This document shows positions 44,651-55,729 of a stretch of 64,000 nucleotides of DNA, piece after piece. The stretch spans positions 6,081,819 to 6,145,818 of the forward strand of contig JABAKD010000025.1 of assembly GCA_012845835.1 (NCBI GenBank), read 5' to 3'. Position 1 is the first letter of the stretch. Each line of letters starts with the position of its first letter. The notes beneath the pieces are model-generated. The model did no database searches. It was not told the DNA's origin and saw nothing but the letters and a program-made list of their open reading frames with translations. The position numbers and the translations under genes were made by a program. This DNA is from Undaria pinnatifida. Its lineage: Eukaryota > Sar > Phaeophyceae > Laminariales > Alariaceae.

Positions 44651-45115
44651 CTTCCCCACTCTGGAGCTAAGGAAAATCGAGGGGAAAACACAAACACCTC
44701 AAGGAGGTACACCTGGATACCGTATTCTACACAAGATAACACACCCCCGGTGATACATTTGAGCGCTTGAAAATATTATCACCGGGTGTGGTATTCTGTG
44801 GGGGGTGTGGTATCTTCTGTCACCATATTACTTGGTATTAGACTTAGGCGCTATATTTCGAGCCCCAAAAATTATCACCGGGGTGTCGTATTCTGTGGGG
44901 GGTGTGGTATCTTATGTGGGTGTGTTATCTTGTGTAGAATACGGTATACCACAGCTGACGCAATTCATGCCTCCACCAAAAACATATAAAAGTGAAATCG
45001 GGAGTCAGTCTACAATGTGCCAGATCCATACCGGAGCATACGTCTCATTTCTCACGCCTGGAGGAACCGACTATAATACCTCTTGCCACAGAAGTAGACA
45101 ACAACCTATAAGTAA
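44651..45115 (-). mobile_element. LINE 3' end, minus strand, split by a TIR element
   Basis: ACTCTGGAGCTAAGG to 44719, then from 44945 CACAGCTGACGCAATTCATG, CACCAAAAACATATAAAAGT and CTTGCCACAGAAGTAGACAA. The interrupting element is 44720-44944. Confidence 0.83.
44720..44944. mobile_element. 225-bp TIR element with TA target duplication
   Basis: Perfect termini of about 27 bases (CCGTATTCTACACAAGATAA at the left, its complement at the right) are flanked by TA at 44718-19 and 44945-46. Removing the element and one TA restores the LINE sequence seen at 61740. The interior has two similar blocks with ATTATCACCGGG and GTATTCTGTGGGGGGTGTGG. Non-autonomous. Confidence 0.9.
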
Positions 45116-45117
45116 TA

Positions 45118-45735
45118 TATATATATATTTTAAACATTTTAAGGACGTCAGCCTTGACTTCGACAAATTTCGGGTCAATACAAGTACTCATCTTTGCAAT
45201 CTGCGTTGTTGGTACTTGTACTTAACTCGTATGTGGGTGAGTTTTTCCATATTGGGAAGGGTCATACTGTTTTGTCGAAGAAAAAACCAATACACACATA
45301 TTACTAGTATAGTCCATACATTATTGACGTAATATATTTCAAGGACGTCAGCCGTGAGTTCGACGAATTTCAGGTCAGTATTCATTATTGCAAGCTGCGT
45401 TGTTGGTACTTGTAATGTACTATATGGGTGAGTTTTTTTTAGGAGGGGTTCTGTTTCTTGTTCACTATTAAAATATTAAGTGTTGGTATTTTCACGGTGA
45501 GGAATTTTAAGCTAGATCTAACGTCACATCTATTTTATAAATCTACTACTGTAGTTTCCACTATACTCTCTATAATATGCATGGTAGGCCGTTTATTTTG
45601 TTTTTTCTCTCCCCCGGCTTTAATATTGGGAGGAGTGTGGGAATACAGAATATTATTAATCTTACATGTTACTCTTAATAAAGCATTCGAGAATGAAAGT
45701 CGGCTACTCCCCCCAAGAAGAATATATATAAATAT
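45118..45735 (+). repeat. Two family C repeats in tandem
   Basis: First unit about 45118-45300 (damaged start), second from 45332. The complement of the second reads MNTDLKFVELTADVLEIYY (Met codon 45385). The second unit carries the full C body: TGTTGGTATTTTCACGG, GAATTTTAAGCTAGATCTAA and CCCCCGGCTTTAATATTGGG. Confidence 0.87.
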
Positions 45736-46490
45736 TATTATCAAAATTAAAATACACTCCAGCTGTGAGATCGAATATTTTGTCGAAACTCATCTTTTCA
45801 CGCTGTGTGTGATACGCGTTCTACGGGTTGCGTGTCCTCATTAAGGATATAGGTCGGCGACTCCCCTTGCAAATACAGTAGTGTAGCTATCAGGGTCCCA
45901 ACATGTTAGGCAGTCTTTGCGCGGAAACTATAAACCCGTTTCCGAGGGGGGCAAAATCTGTCAGCTGTGGAAGGAAATGCATCCGTTTATCAAGTGAATC
46001 CTGTAGGTCGAATATACGGTGAGGGGAGGGCGGAGTTTTTAGGGACGTGGTTGCCTGATTTTGATCAAAAGGGGGGCGGGAGGAGGGGAGGGGGGGGAGG
46101 GGACGGGTGGGGGAGGTCAATTTGTGCCTGGAAATTATAAATATTTCTTATCTGGGAGGTGGGGGGATTGTGGCGGGGGGACGGGGGGCGAGGGGGGAGG
46201 GCTTTAGGTCGCATAGATGTAGGGGTTTGACATTATGCGTGGTGCTACGTCTAGGCGATGGTGCGGGGGGTGGGGAAGGAGGGGGCGTTGGGGGCGGGGG
46301 TGGGTGGAAATTGCAGCAGCGGCATGCACGGCTCAAAACGATAACGAGGCGATATCCAGGGCGGGGAAGTGTTTATTACTCTGGCGGGTTCCGACATTAG
46401 GTGGGGCATTTAAGCATTAGGAAGCGAGGGAAAAAAAAAACGAAAGGCGAGGGGTGTAGGGGGGGGGGGTTCCAATAGGTCAAATATAAT
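45736..46490 (+). repeat. Family B repeat
   Basis: The complement of the start reads MSFDKIFDLTAGVYFNF (Met codon 45793). All usual modules follow in order, with G runs, to the GTGGGGCATTTAAGC module and a poly-A/G stretch near 46430-46470. Confidence 0.88.
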
Positions 46491-46937
46491 ATAAAAAACA
46501 CCAAGGACCAACGCCCGAATGGGTAGGGTGGACCGTAACTGGACCAAGTCCGGCGGAAGGCCATCTCCCATGGCCAGGGGTTTTGTTAGTGGGTGAGCTG
46601 GCGCAAGTCCCACACTACCCGGAAAGATGACATTTCGGGTGGCTATCTCCAACGAAACTGACCCTCAGGGGACAGGCCGGGTCAACATACACACGCATCC
46701 GTATACAACGGCAGCTTGCGCTGCCGGGGTTGTAACGAGGACCACTGATAGAGACAGCTTACGCTATACCTACAATGGGACCCGAAGGGTGCGCCAGCTA
46801 GCGTTGGGCTGCGAAAGCAGCTGAGTTAAATCGACACACGACGCGTGTGAAAATACGTGGAAGTGTGGTGAGCTAAATCTTTATTTTTCCCTATCCGCCG
46901 GAGAATAAAAAAAATAAATAAATAAAATAAACAAATA
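46491..46937 (+). repeat. Family D retroposon, plus copy
   Basis: CAAGTCCCACACTACCCGGA, GGTGGCTATCTCCAACGAAA, CCTCAGGGGACAGGCC, CAACGGCAGCTTGCGCTGCC and CGCCAGCTAGCGTTGGGCTG, then CCCTATCCGCCGGAG and an A-rich tail. The poly-A end suggests a LINE-mobilised sequence. An inverted copy lies at 48640-48975. No pol III boxes or ORF are recognised. Confidence 0.82.
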
Positions 46938-47510
46938 AAAAACACTCCAGCTATGAGATCAACATTTGGTCGACACTGATGTTCGCAACATTGTGTGATC
47001 CTCCGATCGCGCGTACTAATCATATATATAGGGGCTTGCTATACGCGCGATGCTGGGTCTCCGTGATCGTGCGGATGGTGGGAAAGGAGAGGGCGTTGGA
47101 GGGGGGGAGGGGGGATGAATGAAAGCTACGTCGTGGATATCTAGAAAGATTATGACGTGATATTAATTGCTTAGAAGTGTATATTACTCTGGCCGATTTC
47201 GATTGTAAGTGGGGCGTTTGAACGAACTGGGCGGGTAACAAAAGGGGGGGGGGGTCGGGCGGAGGGCGGAGATAAGTTGGAGCTACGGTATGGATGGCTA
47301 GATGGATAATGAGATGCTATCAGCTGGCTGGTAGTGTTTACTACTCGGGCAAATTTTGATTTCAGGGGGGGCGTTTGAACAAGAGGGATCGGGGGGGCGG
47401 GGGCGGGGGAGCGAGCATTTCAGTTTGTGCGCGGAAACTATAAATCCTTGAAGGGGACGAATCCGACGGTTGCAGCAAGAAGACACTTCTTTATATCACC
47501 CGCCTGGTAA
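46938..47510 (+). repeat. Family B partial copy
   Basis: Degenerate start (complement of ISVDQ-type), then TACGCGCGATGCTGGGTCT, G-run modules and a final GCGCGGAAACTATAAATCC module before unique sequence. Confidence 0.8.
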
Positions 47511-48559
47511 TGTTTATTTAACTAGAAGGTTTGATGTGACATGTTGTATGCAACCCAGTTCTCAGGTGTAATAAACAACGTGTTAATGCTTGATATTTTG
47601 TTACTGTACATGGACCGGAATATTTTAGTCGATAGGTACAATCATGTAGATACCATTATTTTCTGACATGGCTAATTATTAGAGATACATATTGCCAAGT
47701 ACAACAGGCGAGGTGATGTGGTCATGCAATGTCACCGCCATTGAGAACGAAAAGAAGAGATGCGAATCGTTATTGTTTTGAAAGGAACGCTTAGTGTACA
47801 CGCGCTCAATTACGTTACTTTGTTAGTCATGCTTCGCTTGGCATAGGTTGGGAGGCGATCACGGAGACGGTATGTACGGAATGCCTTACGTATAAGTTGG
47901 TAGTGCGGTTAACCGCAATTTTATCATATATGTCTGTATCTCCTTTTCACATTATTATTGTCTCACATATATACGATTTTACGCCTATGATTTTTGCCGT
48001 GCCGATATGGGCTCTGAGGTCGCCAAATCCAAGACAGATATACATCTGACAATTAACTACACCAAGCGAGGTGACGTGGGCATGCGATGTCACCACTATT
48101 GAACGCGAGGGTGACTTTACTTTGTTAGGCACATGTTTCTTCGTTTGGTAGAGGTTGTCAGGCGATCATGCAAACGGCCGGAGGCACGAAATACCCTGCG
48201 CAATAGGTTGGTAGTGTGGTTTACCGTAGTGTTAACATAAATGTCTGTACTTCTTTTTCATATTGTTATTATCTAATGTACGATTATACGCCCTGTTTTC
48301 CCCCCACTGTCGTCGAAGATGTTGTGGTCCTGTAGATGTCGCGTCCATGTCTGGTGCTCTTGTAAGTGGTGCTCATGAAAACACGCCCTAGCGTGTAGTA
48401 GATGATCGCTGAGTGGTGTTCCTGTCCTTTACATCAAGCCAGGGAGTATATGTCAACGTATATAAAATACTTCGATGTAGTAATAACAATAACTCAGTGG
48501 GACACCAATTTGATACGCTGTCACTCTAACATTTTTATGAAAAAACATACCTGGTATAC
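47511..48559. repeat. Unique segment with a diverged direct repeat
   Basis: Units 47708-48000 and 48064-48300 share GCGAGGTGA.GTGG.CATGC, ATGTCACC.C.ATTGA, GTTGGTAGTG.GGTT.ACCG and ATGTCTGTA.....TTTTCA. No coding assignment; the first unit has about 50 bases more than the second. Confidence 0.7.
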
Positions 48560-48639
48560 CTGTATTCAGGACGTCAGGTGTGAGTTCGACGAATTTTCGG
48601 TCATTACTCATATTTTGAACCTGCTTGCTGGTACTCGTA
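48560..48639 (+). repeat. Family C terminal fragment
   Basis: TTCAGGACGTCAGGTGTGAG; the complement reads SNDRKFVELTPDVL. It is followed directly by poly-T. Confidence 0.8.
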
Positions 48640-48975
48640 CATTTTTTTTTTTTTTTTTTTTTTTTCCTCCGGCGGATGGGAATAAAAACAAGCTTTACCT
48701 CACCACACTTCCGCGTATTTTTATACGCGTCGTGTGTCGATTTAACTCAGTTGCTTTCGCAGCCCAACGCTAGCTGGCGCACCCTTCGAGTCCCATTGTA
48801 GGTATAGCGTGAGCCGTCCCTATCAGTGGTCTTCGTTACAACCCCGGCAGCGCAAGCTGTCGTTGTATACGGGTGTGTGTATGTCGACCCGGCCTGTCCC
48901 CTGAGGGTCAGTTTCGGTGGAGATAGCCACCCGGAATGTCATCTTTCCGGGTAGTGTGGGACTTGCGCAAGCTTC
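48640..48975 (-). repeat. Family D retroposon, minus copy with poly(A) tail
   Basis: A run of about 27 T (48639-48665) then CCTCCGGCGGATGGG and the full complement of 46590-46905. The long tail marks the 3' end of family D. Confidence 0.85.
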
Positions 48976-49570
48976 GTACAATGTAATGTTAGATCTAGCT
49001 CAAAATTCCCTACCAAAAGAAAAAATACCAACACTTAGCATTTATAGTGAACAAGAAAGAGGACCCCTCCAACGCAATAAAAACTCACTCATACAGTTTA
49101 TTACAAGTACGAACAACGCAGCTTGCAAATATGAATATTGACCTGAAATTCGTTGAACTCACGGCTGACGTCCCTGAAATGTTTTTTAAAAATTATGTTT
49201 ACACTCGTATATATGTGTTTTGTTTTGTTTTTTTAACAAAACAATATGACCCCTCCCATTATGAAAAAACTCACTCACATAGTATCAACAACGCAGCTTG
49301 CAAAGATGCGAAATTCGTCGAACTCACGGCTGACGTCCTTGAAATATTCTTTATACCATAAAATACAATGTGGGTAAAATTTTTTCATGGGAGGGGTCCA
49401 ATTCATTTACGTGTATAAACAAATATTTTTCTTCACTACAATGATTGGTGTTAGTATTTTACTCTAGGTGGGGAGTTTTGAAGTAGTCTAAACACTATAT
49501 CTGTCTATTTTATAAATTTACTTCTGTAGTTTCCACGATATTGCTCTACCATCTACTATTTCGAAATATA
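48976..49570. repeat. Array of family C segments in both orientations
   Basis: Plus-strand terminal frames at 49132 (MNIDLKFVELTADVPEMFF) and about 49309 (AKFVELTADVLEIFF, no Met). A third C body follows in opposite orientation (49377-49560: GGGAGGGGTCCAATTC, TTGGTGTTAGTATTT, TAGTTTCCACGATATTG). Confidence 0.85.
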
Positions 49571-50769
49571 TGTTTATTGGATGGTTTGTGGATGGATACG
49601 TTGGTCAGGGTTGTTGGTACTTGTGGTTGAGTGCGTAAGTAAGTTTTCTCTAGTAAATATTATTTTCGTTAATATTATTATTTTACAAGGGCTCCGCATC
49701 GGCGCCGGCATTCGCCGGCGCCCATGCTTCGGGTCGGGCAGGGCAGCACTTCGACATCTTAAGGTGTAGCTGTCCTATTTGGCATGCATTGAACTTTAAA
49801 GTAATGCCAAGAGTTTAATACGAACATGGGATTATGGAAGTCATGATTTGACAGAAAAAAAACGTGATATTATACAACAAAGAAGGCAAGGAGAGGCGAA
49901 ACACACTATTACTATGTTAAATGCGCCGTCAAGTAAAAGTTGGCGTCTATCAAACAAAAACACCGAAAATAGTATTATTGAGAACCTGCGTCGCCTCTAG
50001 GCGAAACGAAAGAGGCCTTGGCATTTATAAAGAGACTGCACTGCTGTCCCCGTGGCAATGGAGGTTCGAAGTCGACAGGATGCAAAGTCGGTTTGCATCA
50101 AACGTCGACATGGGGCCATGTCAGCCAGGGAGGTTTTGGAAGAGGATTGCTTTGTTGGTTACGTGAAGGCTGTCGCATTGATTGTTATGCGTTGTTGCGG
50201 GCGAGGAGGAAAACGAAGAAGAGGAGGGCGATCTCTTGTTGCGTCGGCGTTTTCTAAGATAGGTGCGGGGGTGGCTTTGCTCGTACGGGAGGTTGGCGTA
50301 GCGCTTCTTCTCTGTTTTTTCTCGAGAAGGCGGGATATGTGTGTCTGCTATCTTTGCTTCGTGGGTGCTTTCACGTTGTCGAAATCGGACGCGTCCCCTC
50401 TCAATGCATAATATCCGGAGTGTCTCTACCATGACGACTGCTGATGGTGCCGTGCGTATTTCCTAGAGACTGACATATTATTTACTTGTAGAAATAACCA
50501 TATACCTTTCTTTGCAACATTTTTTTTTCTTCATCCCATTCATCATCCCCGCACCATTCTCGCGCTCCCTCCCAGTAGTAACTCAGATCCGACATAGCGG
50601 GCCCTCCTCCTCCCTCCCCACTTCGGCACGTGCCTTCATTTTTACCGCGAGGAGAATCGAGCATTTTCTTCCCTCGTCGACTCGCGTCGAATTGTACCTA
50701 GCAGGCGCTTTCAACAGTTGATCTCTTTTTTTGATTGAATTTTTGCAAATTAGGTCATATTTATCGTGG
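49571..50769. other. No recognisable gene; GC hairpin at 49693-49719
   Basis: A GCGCCGGCATTCGCCGGCGC palindrome is present. Overlapping plus frames at 49921-50411 have no recognised domain. Confidence 0.4.
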
Positions 50770-50848
50770 TGGGTGTCGAACTCAAGGACAACCAAACGTT
50801 GGAGGTATTCGAGGGTAAAACCACTAGACCACCGGGGCGGCCGGCTGA
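50770..50848 (-). repeat. tRNA-like sequence (SINE head or degenerate tRNA)
   Basis: The minus strand shows GCCCCGGTGGTCTAGTGGTT (A-box-like) and CTTGAGTTCGACACC (B-box-like) at tRNA spacing. The T-arm stem does not pair well. The 5' sequence resembles the SINE heads at 39386 and 63652, so a SINE remnant is the better reading. Confidence 0.6.
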
Positions 50849-50954
50849 CAATTGATTAAAACGAAACAGGATCTTTGCATAGGGTTCAAAATCGTGTTGG
50901 CAGAAAAACCAAATTTGCAGGAAGCAGCTGAAAGGTCAAGAAACAGGCAATATT

Positions 50955-51380
50955 TCAGTTGTTGTTGTTCTCACATTAACTCGCACAATCCAGTCCGTGG
51001 TCACAGGACTGGTTCCAGTCACTCTGGAGCAGAGGAATACCTTAGGAAAAAACACAAACAACACAAGGTGGTACACGCATAAATCACAGCTGACGCAACT
51101 CATGCCTCCACCAGAAACAAATAAAAGTGAGATCGGGAGTCAGTATTCGATGTGCCAGGTCCATACCGGTGCATACGTCGCATTACTCGCGCCTGGGAAA
51201 ACCGACTATACGGCTTGCCACCCAAGAAAGACTACCACGTATATATCACACGTAGTATCTATCACTACGCATACGCACAACAGACGCAAGTCAATAGGAA
51301 AAAAGAAACAAAGAACAAAGAAGAGAAAGGAAAGGAAATGGGTGCATGGGGCCAAAAAAAAGAAAATATATTTTTTTTTG
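50955..51380 (-). mobile_element. LINE 3' UTR, minus strand
   Basis: (TTG)n at 50957, CACAATCCAGTCCGTGGTCA, CAGTCACTCTGGAGCAGAGG, GGTGGTACACGCATAAATCA, the CACCAGAAACAAATAAAAGT module, and an A/G-rich stretch to about 51370. Uninterrupted, so useful as a reference for the nested insertions elsewhere. Confidence 0.87.
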
Positions 51381-51587
51381 GGGGGGTTTACTGGCGAGGC
51401 TGCCACCAGAACGGGATGTCACATGTCACGTGGTCTTTCGACGGTCTACAGCAGTAGTACTACGAACGACTTCCGATACACCCACCGAAGCACGGACTAC
51501 CGGCCAATTACGCGATCGACAGCGGGCCGTGGTTGTCACGTGTCTCTGTGTTGGGGGCTCCTGCCCTGCCTCTTGTTGGCTGTTGAG

Positions 51588-52510
51588 AGTGATGCGTGTA
51601 CGACTAAACTTGCCAACGAACGGCACTCGCACTGCACTTTGAGCTATCTGCTGTGGTTCTGGTTGCTACTTGTTGCTGCATTATGTGCTAGACGTTTCGT
51701 TCTTCAGCTACTGCTGTACACCTGCTGTTGTGTGTTTGCCAATGTCGTCAGTTGGCGTTCATGCTCGTCGTACATACTGCTGTTCTCACCGAGTACGTGC
51801 GGGTTTCCTCGTACCTCAACCGTACGACGACGAGCTCAAAACAGAAGGGCGGTGACATGAAATGGCATGGACAATGGCCACATAGAAGGGACCACAGCGG
51901 GATAGTTCGCTGCGAATCAACCGCACTTGTTCATGCCTACAGCAGATGCTGGCTGGAGTGTCAGCGGCCGTGCTAAAGCCAGGGCCAAAGGCCGAAGAGA
52001 CGGCTTTTCTATCGGCTTGGTTTTGTCTCGAGATTCTGTTATATATATTGGACAGAGTGATTCGTGTACGACTAAACTTGCCAACGGCACTCGCACTGCA
52101 CTTTGAGCTATCTGCTGTAGTTCTGGTTGCTACTTGTTGCTGCATTATGTGCTAGACGTTTCGCCCTTCGGCTACTGCTGCTACACCTGCTGTTTTGTGC
52201 TTGCCAAAGTCGTCAATTGGCGTTCATGATCGTCGTACATACTGCTGTTCTCACCGAGTACGTACGGATTTCCTCGTACCTCAACCGTACGACGACGAGC
52301 CTAAAACAGAAGGGAGGTGACATGAAATGGCATGAACAATGGCCACATAGAAGCGAGCGCAGCGGGATAGTTCGCTGCCAATCAACCGCATTCGTTCATG
52401 CCTACAGCAGAGGCTGCCTGGAGTGTCAGCGGCCGTGCTAAAGCCAGGGCCAAAGGCCGAAGAGACGGCTCTACCTGCTTAGTTTTGTCTCGAAATTCTG
52501 TTACGTGAAA
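51588..52510 (+). repeat. Tandem duplication, units of about 460 bp
   Basis: Unit 1 51588-52053, unit 2 52054-52510. They share GTGTACGACTAAACTTGCCA, GCATTATGTGCTAGACGTTT, GTACATACTGCTGTTCTCAC, GAAATGGCATG.ACAATGG and CCAGGGCCAAAGGCCGAAGA. Identity is high with a few indels. Frames occur but differ between units; no function is recognised. Confidence 0.92.
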
Positions 52511-53274
52511 GTATCATGATTTGGGAGTTATTCTGTCACGAAACGTCTTGCCGTCGGTAGTTTGTGTCTCGAAGTTGTTGGATATCGTCGGTAAGTTGTG
52601 TCACGTTTTAGGTGAACCCACACTAAAAAATTGAATTTCCAGCTAGCAAAACGAGCAGAAACAAAAGCAATGAAATGCCGAGCAAGAAACCAAACGAACT
52701 AGTAAAAAAGTACAGCAAAAAACTAACGCTCGAGAGTGTGCCATCGCAAAACCCCAAACATTATCACGTACCGTTTGAAAATGATGCCAATTTTGTAAGT
52801 CATTCAGGCGTTGCAGCCATTAAGATTCAACAATTTTTCCAAAATTCCTCCTCGACACTCGCTCGTCTCGCTCGGCACCCGTCCGCCTTCACGTCGATGT
52901 GCGGAACGGACACGGCAGGGCGAGGGGCGTTGGAGCCGCCCCCCGAAGGCGGCGCTCGAACCAAGCCATATTCGACCGAGAATTCCAGTTCCGCGAATCG
53001 CATACTTAAGCCGAGACAAAAAACTCCTGACCAAAGTCCATGACACCAATAAATGACTCGATATTTAAGGAATGATTTTATATATATTTATTTTTCACCA
53101 TAGTGGCGGGCTTTGGGATATATCGGGAGTATGAAGACAGTAATAGTAGAAGTTGTCTAATAAATATCATGTTAAAGTTCCACATAAAAAAAATATAAGA
53201 AAGAATGGATAAATTTGAAAAAAATATATAAAAAATACATGTTTAGTCAAATGCTTGTTGGTGTTAAGTGGAGA
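52511..53274 (+). other. Unassigned; one frame at 52675-53043
   Basis: A 122-codon plus frame begins MPSKKPNELVKKYSKKLTLE and is Ser/Pro/Lys-rich with no recognised domain. AT-rich sequence follows at 53050-53230. Confidence 0.3.
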
Positions 53275-53583
53275 AGTGTTTTGTCACACTTGACTCGTGG
53301 CTCGCTGCGCGAGAAGGCACTTGACGATCGTCGGGAGTGGCGGAATGTTTCATCACATTTGACTACGCGAGAAGTCACTTGCCGATCGTCTGGAGTGGCG
53401 GAATGTTTTGTCACACTGGACTGCACGAGAAGGCACTTGGCGATCGTAGGGAGTGGCTGAATGATTTTTCACACTGGATTGCGCGAGAAGGCACTTGGCG
53501 ATCGTCGGGAGTGGCGGAATGTTTTGTCACACTTGACGGCGCGAGAAGGCACTTGGCGATCGTTGGGAGTGGCGGAATGTTTA
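53275..53583 (+). repeat. 58-bp minisatellite, five units
   Basis: Unit starts at about 53275, 53345, 53403, 53461 and 53519 (the first carries 12 extra bases). Core: AATGTTTTGTCACACT, GCGCGAGAAGGCACTTGGCG and ATCGTCGGGAGTGGCGG. 58 is not divisible by three, so the peptide repeats seen in frames are incidental. Confidence 0.93.
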
Positions 53584-53831
53584 GTCTGCGACTTTCGCTT
53601 TGAGGCGGAGAATGTCACTGATAGGATGCTCGTACTTAGTCTCCTGTAAAGGGAACAGCAGAATTTGGCGAGGAAGGCCGCATGGTGTGATGACAATGTG
53701 CGCATGGGTTACGTTGTACCCAGGTGTAGGATGTAACGTGCTGAAAGACACGAACACTTGTTACAGGACGCACAGCCGTAGCTGGAGACGCATAGTCTAG
53801 ACTACATACATGGGAGATGATGCATGCACAG

Positions 53832-54165
53832 GTGATGGAAGGGATTTGTACCGCAGGAACGCTGGAGAAGGGTGAGGTAGTATGGCAGGTTCGAACACGT
53901 ACGCGTATCCTACACACGCAAACACACACAAGTACTGCTGCGCTACACATGTCATGTATGTGCTACACACCCGCATTCACATGACATGCTGAGTGCGCAG
54001 CGTATAAGCAGTGCCGTGTACACACCTGCATTCACATGCGATGGAAGGGATTTGTACCGCAAGAGCGCTGGAGGAAGGTGAGGTAGTACGGCAGGTTCGA
54101 ACACGTACGGGTATCCTACACACACAAACACACAAGAGTACTGCTGCGCTACCCATGTATGTACC
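53832..54165 (+). repeat. Direct repeat of about 130 bp, two units
   Basis: 53832-53965 and 54039-54165 share ATGGAAGGGATTTGTACCGC, GGTGAGGTAGTA.GGCAGG, TTCGAACACGTACG.GTATCC and AGTACTGCTGCGCTAC. Confidence 0.9.
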
Positions 54166-54479
54166 ACACAGAGGGAGCCCTGTTAATGTGTATCGGAAGA
54201 GTTGGTCTCCCCAGTCGTCAAGATACCGCTCTGCTGTAGGGACGTCCCGCTGCATGGTGTTTGTGTGCAAAGATTGTGCCGCAGCACGAGGAGGTGGTAC
54301 GCCGTAAGGTTTAAAGAGGGCGAAGAACACGCAGCCGCAGGGAAGGAGGAGCCTAGAACGAGCGAAGAGGCTCATAGCAGACACCCACAGCACGCGGCGG
54401 AGACGAGCTGCGACAGGAAGCAGCGAGAGAAAGTATGCAGTAGCCGAACTGAAGGACGCAGTCGCCGCCGTACGCAGAC
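54166..54479. other. No recognisable gene
   Basis: A charged frame (54202-54567) runs into the GT-rich block. Arg/Glu/Gln-rich, no domain recognised. Confidence 0.3.
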
Positions 54480-55725
54480 ACGGCACACCACACAGGGCAG
54501 GATCGAACAGCAGAGGCGCAAGTTCCAGCGCAACGCCGAGGAGCGCGGTGTATCCGACGAGGGATAGAAATAGAGGGTGTGCGGTGTGCGCTGCGAGGGT
54601 GTTCGCGTGCCAGGGTGTAGTTCGTAGCGTCATTTGATTATTTGAAGCGCGGCCGTTTGATTGCACGCAGACACGGCAGACCGCAAGGGCAGGATCGAAC
54701 AGCAAAGGCGCAAACGTTCCAGCGTAACGCCGAAGAGCGCGGTGTATCCGACAAGGGATAGGAATCGAGGGTGTGCGGTGTGCGCTGCTCGTTGTTTGCG
54801 TGCCAGGGTGTAGTTCGTAGCGCCGTTTGATTTGAAGCGCAGCCGTTTGAGTTTCATGGTTTTGTAAGGACGAGGAGGGTTTTTTGGGAAGGGATTTTAT
54901 TCCGCAGCCCAGGGCACAACGAAGTGAAATGTTTTTGGTGTGTGTTGTGTTCGTTGTTCCAAATGACCCGCTCGAGCAGGATCGAACAGCAGAGGCGCAA
55001 ACGTTCCAGCGCATGCACCACCAGCGCTGGGGTGGCAGGGCAGCCGAACGGTGCTTGGATGCTACTACTAGCAGTGTAGTGTGTGTTGATGTTGGTGTGT
55101 GTGTCTCAAAATGAACCACCGGCTGATTGTCGTGCCAGGGTGTAGTTCGTAGCGCCGTTTGATTTGAAGCGCAGCCGTTTGAATTTCATGGTTTTGTACG
55201 GACGATGAAAGATTTTAGGGAAGGGATTTTTTTTCCGCAGCCCAGGGCACAACGAAGTGAAATGTTTTTGGTGTGTGTTATGTTCGTTGTCCCAAATGCC
55301 CCGCTCGAGCAGGATCGAACAGCAGAGGCGCAAACGTTCCAGCGCATGCACCACCAGCGCTGGGGTGGCAGGGCAGCCGAACAGTGCTTGGATGCTACTA
55401 CTAGCAGTGTAGTGTGTGTCGGTGTTGGTGTGTGTGTCCCAAAATGCACCACGAGCACTGGGTTGGCAGGGCAGCGGAACTGTGCTTGGATGGTACTAGC
55501 AGTGTAGTGTGTGTTGGTGTTGATGTATGTGCTGGGTTGGCGGGGCAGCCGAACGGTGCTTGGATGCTAGTAGCAGTGTCGGGGGGGGGGGGCGACGCGA
55601 CCCCCCCTCGAACCCCCCCCACCCGGGACGCCCTCCAGTGTGCGTTGGCAGGGGCCCGACACAGTGTGCGTTGGAAGGACCACGACCAATGTGCATTCGA
55701 AAAAGTACATGAAAAAACTATTGTA
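54480..55725 (+). repeat. GT-rich block A, copy 2, without the Ngaro insertion
   Basis: Same modules as 4680-5600. Outer period about 335 bp (GTGAAATGTTTTTGGTGTGT at 54925 and 55258), inner 95-bp units around CAGCGCTGGGTTGGCAG, then the G-run/C-run segment (55579-55625) and GTTGGAAGGACCACGACC. It provides the empty site for the Ngaro element at 4679. Confidence 0.9.
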
Positions 55726-55729
55726 TAGA

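Noticed and set aside
50770-50848. Functional tRNA gene
   Set aside because: A and B boxes are good but the T-arm stem fails to pair and the sequence resembles the SINE heads.
51588-52510. Pair of LTRs
   Set aside because: The units are directly adjacent with no interior, and I could not identify a primer-binding site or polypurine tract.
53275-53583. CRISPR array (58-bp regular repeats)
   Set aside because: Units are contiguous, without unique spacers, in eukaryotic repeat DNA.
53977-55119. 380-codon minus-strand frame, the longest in the window
   Set aside because: It runs antisense through the GT-rich tandem block, its peptide repeats follow the DNA periods, and similar frames appear on the other strand.
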